NCBI GenBank assembly: GCA_964390805.1
Contig: CAYMKL010000197.1
Location: forward strand, 1 to 9,271
Origin: CAYMKL01 sp964390805
GTDB lineage: Bacteria; Chloroflexota; Anaerolineae; VGOG01
DNA length: 9,271 bases
Reading direction: 5' to 3'
Both the position numbers and the translations under genes were made by a program. This document shows positions 1-4,685 of the stretch, in pieces. The notes under the pieces are model-generated. The model was not told the origin of the DNA. It was given only the letters and a program-made list of their open reading frames with translations, and did no database searches. How positions within the stretch are numbered: position 1 is the stretch's first letter; each line of letters begins with the position of its first letter.

Positions 1-114
1 ATCGAACTGTCAGCCAGGGCCGACGTTGTGCCCAAGGCCAACATTGAAGAGGCCCGCAACGACTTATATGAGCAGCTTCGCAGGCGTATCACCCTGCTGT
101 TCAACGAAACCTGA
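1..114 (+). CDS. 3' end of an unidentified gene (37 codons visible)
   Basis: The reading frame is open from the first base to a TGA at 112-114, so this is the C-terminus of a gene starting upstream of the window. The visible 37 residues are rich in charged residues and leucine (ending LRRRITLLFNET) and look mainly helical. There is no recognisable motif. The SD of the next gene begins 3 nt after the stop, so the two genes probably share a transcript. No function can be assigned from so short a piece. Confidence 0.6.
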   Translation: MELSARADVVPKANIEEARNDLYEQLRRRITLLFNET

Positions 115-131
115 AGAAGGAGGATAAGCAA

Positions 132-392
132 ATGCCTAAGGTCATCAGAATCACCAACACGTTCAAGTTGTCCAGCGCCAATCCACACGACAAAACCACT
201 CGCCTGAGTGAGGCCACCCACCAATACTTCTACTTCGCCGAGTATGAGGTGGACGAGGATGGTACCTGGCGGGAAGGTCATTCCTTGACGGCCGTCGTCG
301 GGGTAGACCGGTTGGCCGAGCTGCTAGACGACGCTGATCTCCTCCAGGAGATCCCGACCACAAAACAGTCAGGAGGTGACGACCATGATTAG
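132..392 (+). CDS. hypothetical protein, 86 aa, first complete gene of the small-gene operon
   Basis: This 86-residue acidic protein is not a family I recognise. The ATG at 132 is preceded by a perfect AAGGAGG (117-123) with 8-nt spacing. The middle (about residues 29-58) alternates aromatic and charged residues, as in THQYFYFAEYEVDEDGTW, and may form a beta-sheet; it is followed by an acidic helix rich in Leu, Asp and Glu. The C-terminal codons contain the dispersed motif CAAAACAGTCAG at 361-372, read as part of TKQSGG, and also hold the SD of the next gene. The end overlaps the start of that gene by 8 nt, pointing to co-translation. It is probably a phage early-type accessory protein, by inference from context only. 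Confidence 0.7.
   Translation: MPKVIRITNTFKLSSANPHDKTTRLSEATHQYFYFAEYEVDEDGTWREGHSLTAVVGVDRLAELLDDADLLQEIPTTKQSGGDDHD
361..372 (+). promoter_or_regulatory. dispersed motif, site 1 (CAAAACAGTCAG)
   Basis: This is an exact copy of the 12-nt motif. It lies inside the last codons of the first complete gene and abuts the SD of the zinc-ribbon gene, so bound protein would sit at a translation-start region. Because it is coding here, this copy alone could be coincidence. Confidence 0.45.
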
Positions 393-690
393 GCCGTTCA
401 CGAACTGCCCGAAGTGCCAGTCAGGCAACCTGGAAGTCCAATTCACCATCGTGATGAGAGAAACATGCCACAACTGCGACTTCCTCACCCAACGCCGAGT
501 GACCCCTTGTGTCAGTGGGGGGCAGGCGATGCTGGAGCACCTGGTTGACCATCTCATCACGGACAATGGCAACCTGCACGCCCTCGGAGCGGTGTTACAG
601 CAACAACTGGCCAAGGTACAGCGACGGGAGGCCAAGAGCAGCAACCGCAACCACAGGGGGAAACCCCGTCGAGAGGAGAAGGGGCAATGA
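385..690 (+). CDS. small zinc-ribbon protein, 101 aa
   Basis: The start chosen is ATG 385, because AGGAGG at 371-376 lies 8 nt upstream; a GTG at 376 is in frame but would overlap that SD. Near the N-terminus there is a CPKC knuckle, and about 20 residues later a CHNC knuckle, which together are the four cysteines of a zinc ribbon. The remainder is a helical stretch (about residues 50-80) followed by a very basic tail rich in Arg and Lys (KSSNRNHRGKPRREEKGQ). A zinc ribbon plus a basic tail suggests nucleic-acid binding, but that is an inference. The stop TGA (688-690) overlaps the ATG of the next mini-gene as ATGA. No named family is assigned. Confidence 0.7.
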   Translation: MIRPFTNCPKCQSGNLEVQFTIVMRETCHNCDFLTQRRVTPCVSGGQAMLEHLVDHLITDNGNLHALGAVLQQQLAKVQRREAKSSNRNHRGKPRREEKGQ

Positions 691-767
691 GAGAGAGTAC
701 ATTGTCCAGAAGAGAGTGGCTCGGCGCCTATGCACAGGTAAAAGGTAACAGGGAGGAGGTGGAGTAA
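687..767 (+). CDS. 26-aa micro-ORF coupled to both neighbours
   Basis: This short ORF starts at ATG 687, overlapping the previous stop as ATGA, and ends at TAA 765-767, which overlaps the next start as TAATG. A purine-rich SD-like stretch (GAGGAGAAGGGG, about 672-684) precedes it. The peptide begins MRESTLSRREWLGAYAQV and is charged and probably helical. The double overlap and complete tiling of the space between two good genes argue that it is translated. It could alternatively be only a coupling device carrying ribosomes to the next gene. The family is unknown. Confidence 0.5.
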   Translation: MRESTLSRREWLGAYAQVKGNREEVE

Positions 768-979
768 TGGGGCAACACATCAAGTTCTGGGCTACCAATG
801 AAGACCTGCGCAACCTGGAACGGCTCAGGGCCAAGTGGCCACGCTGGGGAACCGCCCAGCTTCTCCACAAGGCGCTGGCCATCGCCGCCGACAGGGTGGA
901 ATCAGGGCCATCCCAGGAGGTCCAGGAACTCTCGCCATTCGAGCAGGCAGTGCAGGAACTGTTCGGAGCGCAAGCCTAG
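767..979 (+). CDS. ribbon-helix-helix-like DNA-binding protein, 70 aa
   Basis: The first 45 residues fit a ribbon-helix-helix (Arc/MetJ/CopG-type) layout. There is a short strand (HIKFWATNED), a first helix (LRNLERLRAKW) and, after a short turn, a second helix (TAQLLHKALAIAADRV). Proteins of that fold dimerise and insert the strand pair into the DNA major groove, usually as repressors. The C-terminal 25 residues are a Gln/Glu-rich extension. The start is ATG 767, with a GGGAGGAGG SD about 7-10 nt upstream, overlapping the preceding TAA. A copy of the dispersed motif (986-997) lies 7 bp past its stop, making this the best candidate in the window for the protein that binds those sites. The fold call is by eye from a short sequence. 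Confidence 0.55.
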   Translation: MGQHIKFWATNEDLRNLERLRAKWPRWGTAQLLHKALAIAADRVESGPSQEVQELSPFEQAVQELFGAQA

Positions 980-985
980 CGGCAT

Positions 986-997
986 CAAAACAGTCAG
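986..997 (+). promoter_or_regulatory. dispersed motif, site 2 (CAAAACAGTCAG)
   Basis: This exact copy lies 7 bp after the stop of the ribbon-helix-helix-like gene. It runs into the left arm of the 11-bp hairpin at 995-1026. Confidence 0.55.
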
Positions 998-1026
998 GCA
1001 GCCCCATAGGCTCGCGGGGCTGCCTG
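995..1026 (+). other. perfect 11-bp stem-loop between small genes
   Basis: CAGGCAGCCCC (995-1005) pairs perfectly with GGGGCTGCCTG (1016-1026) around a 10-nt loop. There is no T-tract after it, so it is not a classic Rho-independent terminator. It may be an mRNA-stabilising or attenuating hairpin, or a protein-binding palindrome. Its left arm begins inside the CAAAACAGTCAG motif at 986-997. Confidence 0.6.
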
Positions 1027-1031
1027 CACAC

Positions 1032-1043
1032 CAAAACACTTAG
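1032..1043 (+). promoter_or_regulatory. dispersed motif, site 3, degenerate (CAAAACACTTAG)
   Basis: This variant has one mismatch in the core (CAC instead of CAG). It lies 46 bp after site 2 and overlaps the SD of the 31-aa micro-ORF. It is weaker than the other copies and could be chance. Confidence 0.35.
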
Positions 1044-1055
1044 GAGAGGATCACC

Positions 1056-1151
1056 ATGAACACAAACCCTAACCCCAACCGTATCATGGCCTCTGCTGCA
1101 CTGGTCAGCGCAGTCGCGGTACGAAGAATACGGCGAGGAGGCGAAGCATGA
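1056..1151 (+). CDS. 31-aa micro-ORF with small hydrophobic segment
   Basis: ATG 1056 is preceded by TAGGAGAGG (1041-1049) at good spacing. The ORF ends at TGA 1149-1151, which overlaps the next ATG (1148) as ATGA. The peptide starts with an Asn/Pro-rich stretch (MNTNPNPNR), has a short hydrophobic run (IMASAALVSAVAV) and ends in a basic RRIRRGGEA. The hydrophobic run is too short to be a confident membrane helix. The SD and stop/start coupling support translation, but no family is recognised. Confidence 0.5.
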   Translation: MNTNPNPNRIMASAALVSAVAVRRIRRGGEA

Positions 1152-1444
1152 TCATCAGAGGTGATTTGGTCCAGATCATAGACAACGCCACGGGCGAGAT
1201 TCTCACAGGGAGAGTCAAAAGGGTCACCCTGCGCACCGTCAAGGTCATGATCACTGACCCTGAGTCCATGCTCGGCGACACCATCGTAGCTTTCCGCCCC
1301 CCCATACCGGAGGGCATTGAGGACTGCTACGTCGTAGTCGATGCTCCACCTATGCGCTCTACCGCAGAGCAACCCCGCTCCACATCACGACCAGCCCCCT
1401 ACGAGTGGGACGGCTATGATGACATGCCACCACAACCAGAATGA
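1148..1444 (+). CDS. hypothetical protein, 98 aa, beta-rich N-terminus
   Basis: The start ATG 1148 has GAGGAGG at 1135-1141, 6 nt upstream, and overlaps the stop of the preceding micro-ORF. The first 50 residues alternate hydrophobic and polar positions (IIRGDLVQIIDNATGEILTGRVKRVTLRT in two halves), suggesting a small beta-barrel of SH3/KOW-like character. The last 30 residues are Pro/Ser/Arg-rich and probably disordered. No catalytic motif is visible. The next gene's SD (GAGGAGG) begins directly at the stop codon, consistent with one operon. Function is unknown. Confidence 0.65.
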   Translation: MIIRGDLVQIIDNATGEILTGRVKRVTLRTVKVMITDPESMLGDTIVAFRPPIPEGIEDCYVVVDAPPMRSTAEQPRSTSRPAPYEWDGYDDMPPQPE

Positions 1445-1457
1445 GGAGGCGCGACCA

Positions 1458-1661
1458 ATGCAAAATCTGAACGACTATGCACTCGACTACTTCCTCCGTG
1501 GCAACGGTGGAGAACTCGCCAGATTGCAGGCTCAGCAAGAGCTCTTCCGCCGTGGCCAGGAGAGCGCCGAAAAGAGTGAGGAAGACGTGGTAGCCGAATT
1601 GCGACGACGCGGCTACGTAGTATTCAAACCCCGCAATCGCGGAAGGAGGCAACAACCATGA
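1458..1661 (+). CDS. hypothetical helical protein, 67 aa
   Basis: The frame is open further upstream, but ATG 1458 is the credible start: GAGGAGG (1443-1449) lies 8 nt before it, and the upstream extension would run antiparallel to good operon structure by overlapping the previous gene by about 100 bp. The protein is highly charged and helical (DYFLRGNGGELARLQAQQELFRRG in two parts). It ends in a basic tail rich in Arg, with RRRGYVVFKPRNRGRR as its core. It could be a small nucleic-acid-associated protein, though that is only suggested by charge. Its TGA overlaps the next start as ATGA (1658-1661). Confidence 0.65.
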   Translation: MQNLNDYALDYFLRGNGGELARLQAQQELFRRGQESAEKSEEDVVAELRRRGYVVFKPRNRGRRQQP

Positions 1662-2308
1662 CCGAGATCAGTAAGCTGCTCACACCCCTCACAGCGCCCG
1701 TGCCCCCTCAGTTCGAGGGGGCATTGGGCTACGAGGGCGACGCCCGATACGTCGCCTTCTACTGGCAGCCAGTCGGTGATGAGCTGATGTGCGACGACGG
1801 CCAGGTCGCCGCAGACGGTAACTGGTGGGCCTGGATAGACTTCGTGAACCACCCCGCCGTGTACCATCACCTGCTCTTGCCATGTCCTCGATGTCGCGGG
1901 GTCGGCACCACCAACCAGCTCGAGAACGAGCCCTGTACGGTTTGCGACGGCGCAGGACGGCTCCCCCTCAACTTGGGTAACTCCGATGAAGAGGCCACCC
2001 ACTGGCTGATCCTGGACCGCCAGGAGCGGAAGCTCTACGTGGCTCCAGTAGCCACTGGCAGGCGCTTCCTCCAAGAGCAGTGGCCACCACCACGGGAGTT
2101 GACACCAGAAGAGCAAGCGAGCATCTTTGAGGCTTTCCAGGAGGCCGTGGCGAAGCTCAACCGCGAGTGGCAGCCACCATCAGACGAGAAACTCCAGGCC
2201 ATACTGGAGGAGTCCATGCAGACTTGTGCGGAGATGAAGACCTGGTTGGACGGCCAGATCGAGAAGGGGGACACCATCACCTCCTCCCCAACACGAAAGA
2301 AAGGATGA
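1658..2308 (+). CDS. DnaJ-type zinc-finger protein, 216 aa
   Basis: ATG 1658 is preceded by AAGGAGG (1643-1649) with 8-nt spacing. The key feature is a pair of CxxCxGxG motifs, CPRCRGVG (C76/C79) and CTVCDGAG (C93/C96), separated by 9 residues. This is one four-cysteine zinc site of the DnaJ cysteine-rich type. No J-domain (HPD) is present, so this is not a chaperone DnaJ. The N-terminal 70 residues are Trp/Tyr-rich (FYWQPVGDEL, GNWWAWIDF) and resemble many short phage hypothetical proteins that sit around such a zinc site. The C-terminal third is acidic and probably helical. Such fingers usually serve as structural or protein/nucleic-acid contacts; the specific role here is unknown. Confidence 0.7.
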   Translation: MTEISKLLTPLTAPVPPQFEGALGYEGDARYVAFYWQPVGDELMCDDGQVAADGNWWAWIDFVNHPAVYHHLLLPCPRCRGVGTTNQLENEPCTVCDGAGRLPLNLGNSDEEATHWLILDRQERKLYVAPVATGRRFLQEQWPPPRELTPEEQASIFEAFQEAVAKLNREWQPPSDEKLQAILEESMQTCAEMKTWLDGQIEKGDTITSSPTRKKG

Positions 2309-2311
2309 GGC

Positions 2312-2563
2312 ATGGACACAGACGAAATGCACGCACAGACTCCCCCCGAAGTGACCATCATGCTGCTCCAACCCTTCCACGGATCGCACGGCCACTTCAC
2401 GCCCGGGCGCACCTTCAAGGCCATCCAGGCAGGCGACACCGACGAGGACGGCTGGATCGTCACCAGGCCCGAGCACCTGGCTGGCATGAGCGTTCGACGA
2501 GATTGCGCCATGTTCGTCCCCGCACACCACCCCCTTGCCAGCCACACCGGTCTGTGGTCATAA
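2312..2563 (+). CDS. hypothetical protein, 83 aa, last gene of the first operon
   Basis: ATG 2312 follows the previous stop by only 3 nt, with a purine-rich AAAGGATGAGG SD-like run just upstream. The protein has a His-rich centre (FHGSHGHFTPGRTF), then an acidic GDTDEDGW turn and a HPLASH segment near the end. No family is recognised. The layout (short strands around a PGR turn) suggests a small beta-fold. The stop at 2561-2563 is followed within 8 nt by a strong terminator stem, so this gene closes the transcription unit. Confidence 0.65.
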   Translation: MDTDEMHAQTPPEVTIMLLQPFHGSHGHFTPGRTFKAIQAGDTDEDGWIVTRPEHLAGMSVRRDCAMFVPAHHPLASHTGLWS

Positions 2564-2570
2564 TTACCCC

Positions 2571-2609
2571 GGGCCCCGGAGGATCGCCGCCTTCGGGGCC
2601 CCTTTTTTT
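2571..2609 (+). terminator. Rho-independent terminator of the small-gene operon
   Basis: GGGCCCCGGAGG (2571-2582) pairs with CCTTCGGGGCCC (2590-2601) over 12 bp, with one G-T pair, around a 7-nt loop. Seven Ts follow at 2603-2609. This is a textbook intrinsic terminator on the + strand, placed directly after the last small gene. Confidence 0.9.
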
Positions 2610-2668
2610 CTTGCCCCCTCGAACACCCCAACCGCCTCTACCCCGCTTCTATGCTTCCCCCCAAAGAT

Positions 2669-2680
2669 CAAAACAGTTAG
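2669..2680 (+). promoter_or_regulatory. dispersed motif, site 4 (CAAAACAGTTAG)
   Basis: This exact copy lies in the non-coding region, 60 bp beyond the terminator. It is followed by AACACC, similar to the GACC that follows sites 5 and 6. Confidence 0.55.
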
Positions 2681-2765
2681 AACACCCTGCACCCCCACAG
2701 TACGACCCTCAGCGCACCTCCCCAAAGACACGCCTGGGCCTCCCTTTTTTCGACGAGGAGGAATA

Positions 2766-2814
2766 GGCGCCTCGCCTTGCGCGATTTCCCGATTGATTCA
2801 TTCCTTGCCAAACG
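2766..2814 (+). repeat. 49-bp direct repeat, copy 1
   Basis: This matches 2876-2924 at 42 of 49 positions by hand alignment without gaps. The last 22 bases, TTGATTCATTCCTTGCCAAACG minus none, are the best-conserved part and differ at no position after the A/T just before them. Copy 1 starts in the 8-bp palindrome AGGCGCCT (2765-2772). The 110-bp offset is not a multiple of three, which argues against a coding repeat. Confidence 0.75.
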
Positions 2815-2875
2815 AAAAACGGCGACGCGCTTTCAACTGGCTGCTGAACAGCTCGCTCCCTTCAAGATGGGAATG

Positions 2876-2924
2876 GGCGCCGTGTCTTGGGCGATTTTCT
2901 GTTTGATTCATTCCTTGCCAAACG
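2876..2924 (+). repeat. 49-bp direct repeat, copy 2
   Basis: This is the second copy of the 2766-2814 repeat. It begins GGCGCC like the first copy and ends in the identical segment GATTCATTCCTTGCCAAACG. It is followed by GAGAATTGG, whereas copy 1 is followed by AAAAACGG. Confidence 0.75.
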
Positions 2925-3041
2925 GAGAATTGGCCCTAACTCATCACCGCCAATCACCACACCGCTGCTCCACACAGCATCGCAGCCAGAGGCAAGTGCG
3001 CCCTAAGTGGCTTTTTCGCAGCGCTACAGCGAGCCCTGAGC

Positions 3042-3053
3042 GACCCTTTCACG
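3042..3053 (+). repeat. GACCCTTTCACG repeat, copy 1
   Basis: A 12-bp exact repeat of 3086-3097, offset by 44 bp. The same 44-bp offset separates the 33-bp repeats at 3151 and 3195. Confidence 0.55.
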
Positions 3054-3085
3054 ACCTCCAGGTGCACGTTGAGCATTGTTAGAGT

Positions 3086-3097
3086 GACCCTTTCACG
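3086..3097 (+). repeat. GACCCTTTCACG repeat, copy 2
   Basis: The second exact copy. Together with the preceding T it reads GTGACCCTTTCAC, a short inverted repeat (GTGA/TCAC). It continues into CACGTCCACA, which recurs at 3226-3235 after the second 33-bp repeat. Confidence 0.55.
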
Positions 3098-3150
3098 TCC
3101 ACACAGGGCAATGCGCGAGCCCCCTCGATGCCTCTTCCCTGCACTGTGAG

Positions 3151-3183
3151 ACCAAAACAGTCAGACCATCTCCGTATCTTGCA
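3151..3183 (+). repeat. 33-bp repeat carrying dispersed motif, copy 1 (site 5)
   Basis: This begins ACCAAAACAGTCAGACC and ends CTTGCA. It matches 3195-3227 at 27 of 33 positions. The 12-nt motif occupies 3153-3164. Confidence 0.7.
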
Positions 3184-3194
3184 TGGCGGCACGC

Positions 3195-3227
3195 ACCAAA
3201 ACAGTTAGACCGTCTCTCTCTTTTGCA
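3195..3227 (+). repeat. 33-bp repeat carrying dispersed motif, copy 2 (site 6)
   Basis: This begins ACCAAAACAGTTAGACC and ends TTTTGCA, 44 bp after copy 1. The motif occupies 3197-3208. The tail runs into CACGTCCACATAG, matching the sequence after 3094. Confidence 0.7.
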
Positions 3228-3297
3228 CGTCCACATAGAATGACGTGCGTGCCTGATTTGCCTGTCTCACATCGCCACACGCGATCACCTGCTCACA

Positions 3298-3309
3298 GAA
3301 AACAGTCGG
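3298..3309 (+). promoter_or_regulatory. dispersed motif, site 7, degenerate (GAAAACAGTCGG)
   Basis: It keeps the core AAAACAGTC but differs at the first base and at the AG/GG position. It is the copy nearest the 3452-3480 promoter, about 140 bp upstream of the -35 box. Confidence 0.4.
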
Positions 3310-3409
3310 GCGAATCACGCGCCACAGCCGGTCTGCTCTGGAGCGAGTCTTGAAACACCTGCAAAAGAATCGTCGCGAACCAGACTATAGAGAGACCGTA
3401 ATGTTGCAT

Positions 3410-3441
3410 ATATGGGCCATCCAATCTGTAGATACCCATAT
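3410..3441. promoter_or_regulatory. 7-bp inverted repeat upstream of the -35 box
   Basis: ATATGGG (3410-3416) is the exact reverse complement of CCCATAT (3435-3441), with 18 bp between them. Its right arm ends 10 bp before the TTGACA box, where an operator or activator site would be expected. Short arms make chance possible. Confidence 0.35.
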
Positions 3442-3451
3442 CCCTCACGTA

Positions 3452-3480
3452 TTGACACAACCTCGAATTTCTGCTATAAT
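3452..3480 (+). promoter_or_regulatory. perfect-consensus sigma70 promoter of the structural-gene unit
   Basis: TTGACA (3452-3457) and TATAAT (3475-3480) are separated by exactly 17 bp. Transcription would start at about 3486-3488, giving a leader of only about 15 nt that carries the G-run SD of the gene at 3502. This is the only full-consensus promoter I see in the window. Confidence 0.9.
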
Positions 3481-3501
3481 CACATCGGGGGGGCAAAGCG
3501 C

Positions 3502-3864
3502 ATGAGCACCATCTGGGACGAGGGGACAATCGAAGACATTCCTCTCGGTGCAACGATCAGGCGCAAGGTTGGCGGCTACATCTTCCGCTACCGTCCGGGC
3601 GTTGGTCAAGAGTGCATGGATTACTACACCCCCACCAACCCACGCACCGCTGACCAGCAGCTCATGCGCAAAGTCTTCGCCGATGCGACGGCGGCATGGA
3701 AAGCTCTTTCTGAGGAAGAGAAGGACGAATGGAGGGAGCAGGCCAGGAAGAAGGGGAGGCTAGGGCCTCACCTCTTCCAGAGCCACTACATCGAGACGCA
3801 CGAGCCATACTATGGTGTCGCCAAGGTCCACTTCGCCGTCATCGGTGGGGATTGGGTAGACTGA
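3502..3864 (+). CDS. hypothetical protein, 120 aa, first gene after the strong promoter
   Basis: The frame is open further upstream, but that sequence contains the promoter, so ATG 3502 is the start. A run of seven Gs (3487-3493) 8 nt upstream serves as a weak SD. The centre carries TAAWKALSEEEKDEWREQAR, a Trp/Leu/Glu helix pattern seen in many small phage proteins and vaguely resembling an HMG-box helix. It is followed by a Gly-rich turn and LFQSHYI. The N-terminal part (IRRKVGGYIFRYRPG) looks like short beta-strands. The family is not named here. Its position at the head of the fibre-like genes suggests a virion-associated or late protein, which is inference. Confidence 0.75.
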   Translation: MSTIWDEGTIEDIPLGATIRRKVGGYIFRYRPGVGQECMDYYTPTNPRTADQQLMRKVFADATAAWKALSEEEKDEWREQARKKGRLGPHLFQSHYIETHEPYYGVAKVHFAVIGGDWVD

Positions 3865-3873
3865 AGGAATACC

Positions 3874-4563
3874 ATGGCTAAGGTCAACAGCACGCGCATC
3901 TCTACAATCAAGGCCAACTTTCAGCACGCCGATGTGATCACCGAGGACAACCTGGCTGATTTGATCGACGCCATTGCGGAGGCTGCTGAAGCACATCAGC
4001 ACGTTTCGACGGGAGGAGATGGGACGGGGACAGGCGACGCCGGTCCGATAGATCAAAGCAACATCACCATCGATGTCATCCAGCGTATCACCGCGCCGTC
4101 GCCGGTTTGGCGTTTGGCAGGTGCATCTCCCTCCGAGGCCACTGTTGGCGCATTGCCTGTACTAGACTTCTCGAACGCTGAAGACAACTTCTGTTTCTAC
4201 TCCCTGCTCATCCCACACGAACTCAAGGCCGGCACCACGATCCATGTGGACATAGATTGGTGCTACACAGGTAGTCAAGACAACGGGACGGTCTGCTGGA
4301 AGCTCGACTACATCAACGTAGACGAGGGGGAGACGGTAGACGGGACCACGATTACCATTTCCAAGACCACAACAGGGAGTCACGCAACGGGCAAGCTCAC
4401 CCACACCACGTTGGACATTGGCATCACCGGAGCAGAGACAGAGGACGTTGTAGGGCTCAGGCTCTGGCGAGACACAAGCGAGGACACCCTGGCCACCGCT
4501 GCCAGGCTGATCCAAGTCCACTTCCGAATTAACGTGAATGCATTTGGAGAAGCAGCGAGTTAA
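3874..4563 (+). CDS. fibre-like structural protein with shared N-terminal module, 229 aa
   Basis: ATG 3874 has AAGGA (3864-3868) 5 nt upstream and starts 9 nt after the previous stop. Residues 1-59 are the module also found at the start of the genes at 5097 and 8758: an amphipathic helical part with EDNLADLIDAIAEAA, then HQHVSTGG and GTGTGDAGP. Residues 60-229 are rich in Thr, Asp and beta-strand patterns (VWRLAGASPSEATVG, LKAGTTIHVDIDWCYTG, ARLIQVHFRINV). They look like a jelly-roll or beta-sandwich domain common in phage virion decoration and fibre proteins. The His-x-His plus Gly-rich motif is typical of phage tail-fibre connectors. Coding-like sequence continues in another frame after the stop (4533-4685). 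It is probably a fibre or adhesin subunit. Confidence 0.75.
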   Translation: MAKVNSTRISTIKANFQHADVITEDNLADLIDAIAEAAEAHQHVSTGGDGTGTGDAGPIDQSNITIDVIQRITAPSPVWRLAGASPSEATVGALPVLDFSNAEDNFCFYSLLIPHELKAGTTIHVDIDWCYTGSQDNGTVCWKLDYINVDEGETVDGTTITISKTTTGSHATGKLTHTTLDIGITGAETEDVVGLRLWRDTSEDTLATAARLIQVHFRINVNAFGEAAS

Positions 4564-4685
4564 GCGTCCACTTCCAGTTCAGCTATCACCACACAGGGGG
4601 TACAGGCTCGGAGGCTGCGAAGGTGCGCAACTTTCGGGTGTACTACAATGCAGGGCCGTTGGACGGATACGTGACGTTGGCGTAA
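4533..4685 (+). pseudogene. out-of-frame coding remnant or frameshifted C-terminus after 4563
   Basis: A frame -1 relative to the preceding gene is open from 4533 to a TAA at 4683-4685. From about 4560 it reads like protein: SVHFQFSYHHTGGTGSEAA, then KVRNFRVYYNAGPLDGYVTL. Third codon positions are strongly G/C, like the neighbours. There is no start codon or SD suited to it. The overlap with the upstream frame (4533-4560) contains no obvious slippery heptamer, so a programmed -1 shift is not supported. A mutation, an assembly error or the residue of a lost paralogue would explain it. A further frame change near 4675 would continue into TSSRDMGLDVVVLREGGD. Confidence 0.4.

Larger units (their letters stand above)
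2610..3451. other. ~840-bp non-coding region with several repeat families
   Basis: No reading frame here has both an acceptable SD and a protein-like composition. The + strand is pyrimidine-rich at the left end (2610-2665). The region holds an imperfect 49-bp direct repeat, 12-bp and 33-bp repeats each spaced 44 bp apart, and four copies of the dispersed CAAAACAGTYAG motif (one degenerate). It lies between two operons that run the same way, so it is larger than a simple promoter needs. It may be a regulatory or origin-like region; that is inference. Confidence 0.6.

Noticed and set aside
1613..2116. 167-codon minus-strand frame
   Set aside because: It is antisense to the DnaJ-finger gene, which has a perfect SD, conserved cysteine motifs and coupled neighbours.
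2777..3082. 101-codon + strand frame starting at TTG 2777
   Set aside because: It needs a TTG start about 14 nt from a GAGGAGG, its translation is Ser/His/Arg-rich without structure, and it runs through repeats whose offset is not a multiple of three.
3150..3310. CRISPR-like array from the repeated AAAACAG motif
   Set aside because: Spacing is irregular (44 then 101 bp), repeats are imperfect, further copies lie kilobases away, and no cas gene is seen.
3383..3397. T7-promoter-like stretch GACTATAGAGAGACC
   Set aside because: The match to the T7 consensus is confined to the ACTATAGnGAGA part; the upstream recognition half does not match and no phage RNA polymerase gene is visible.
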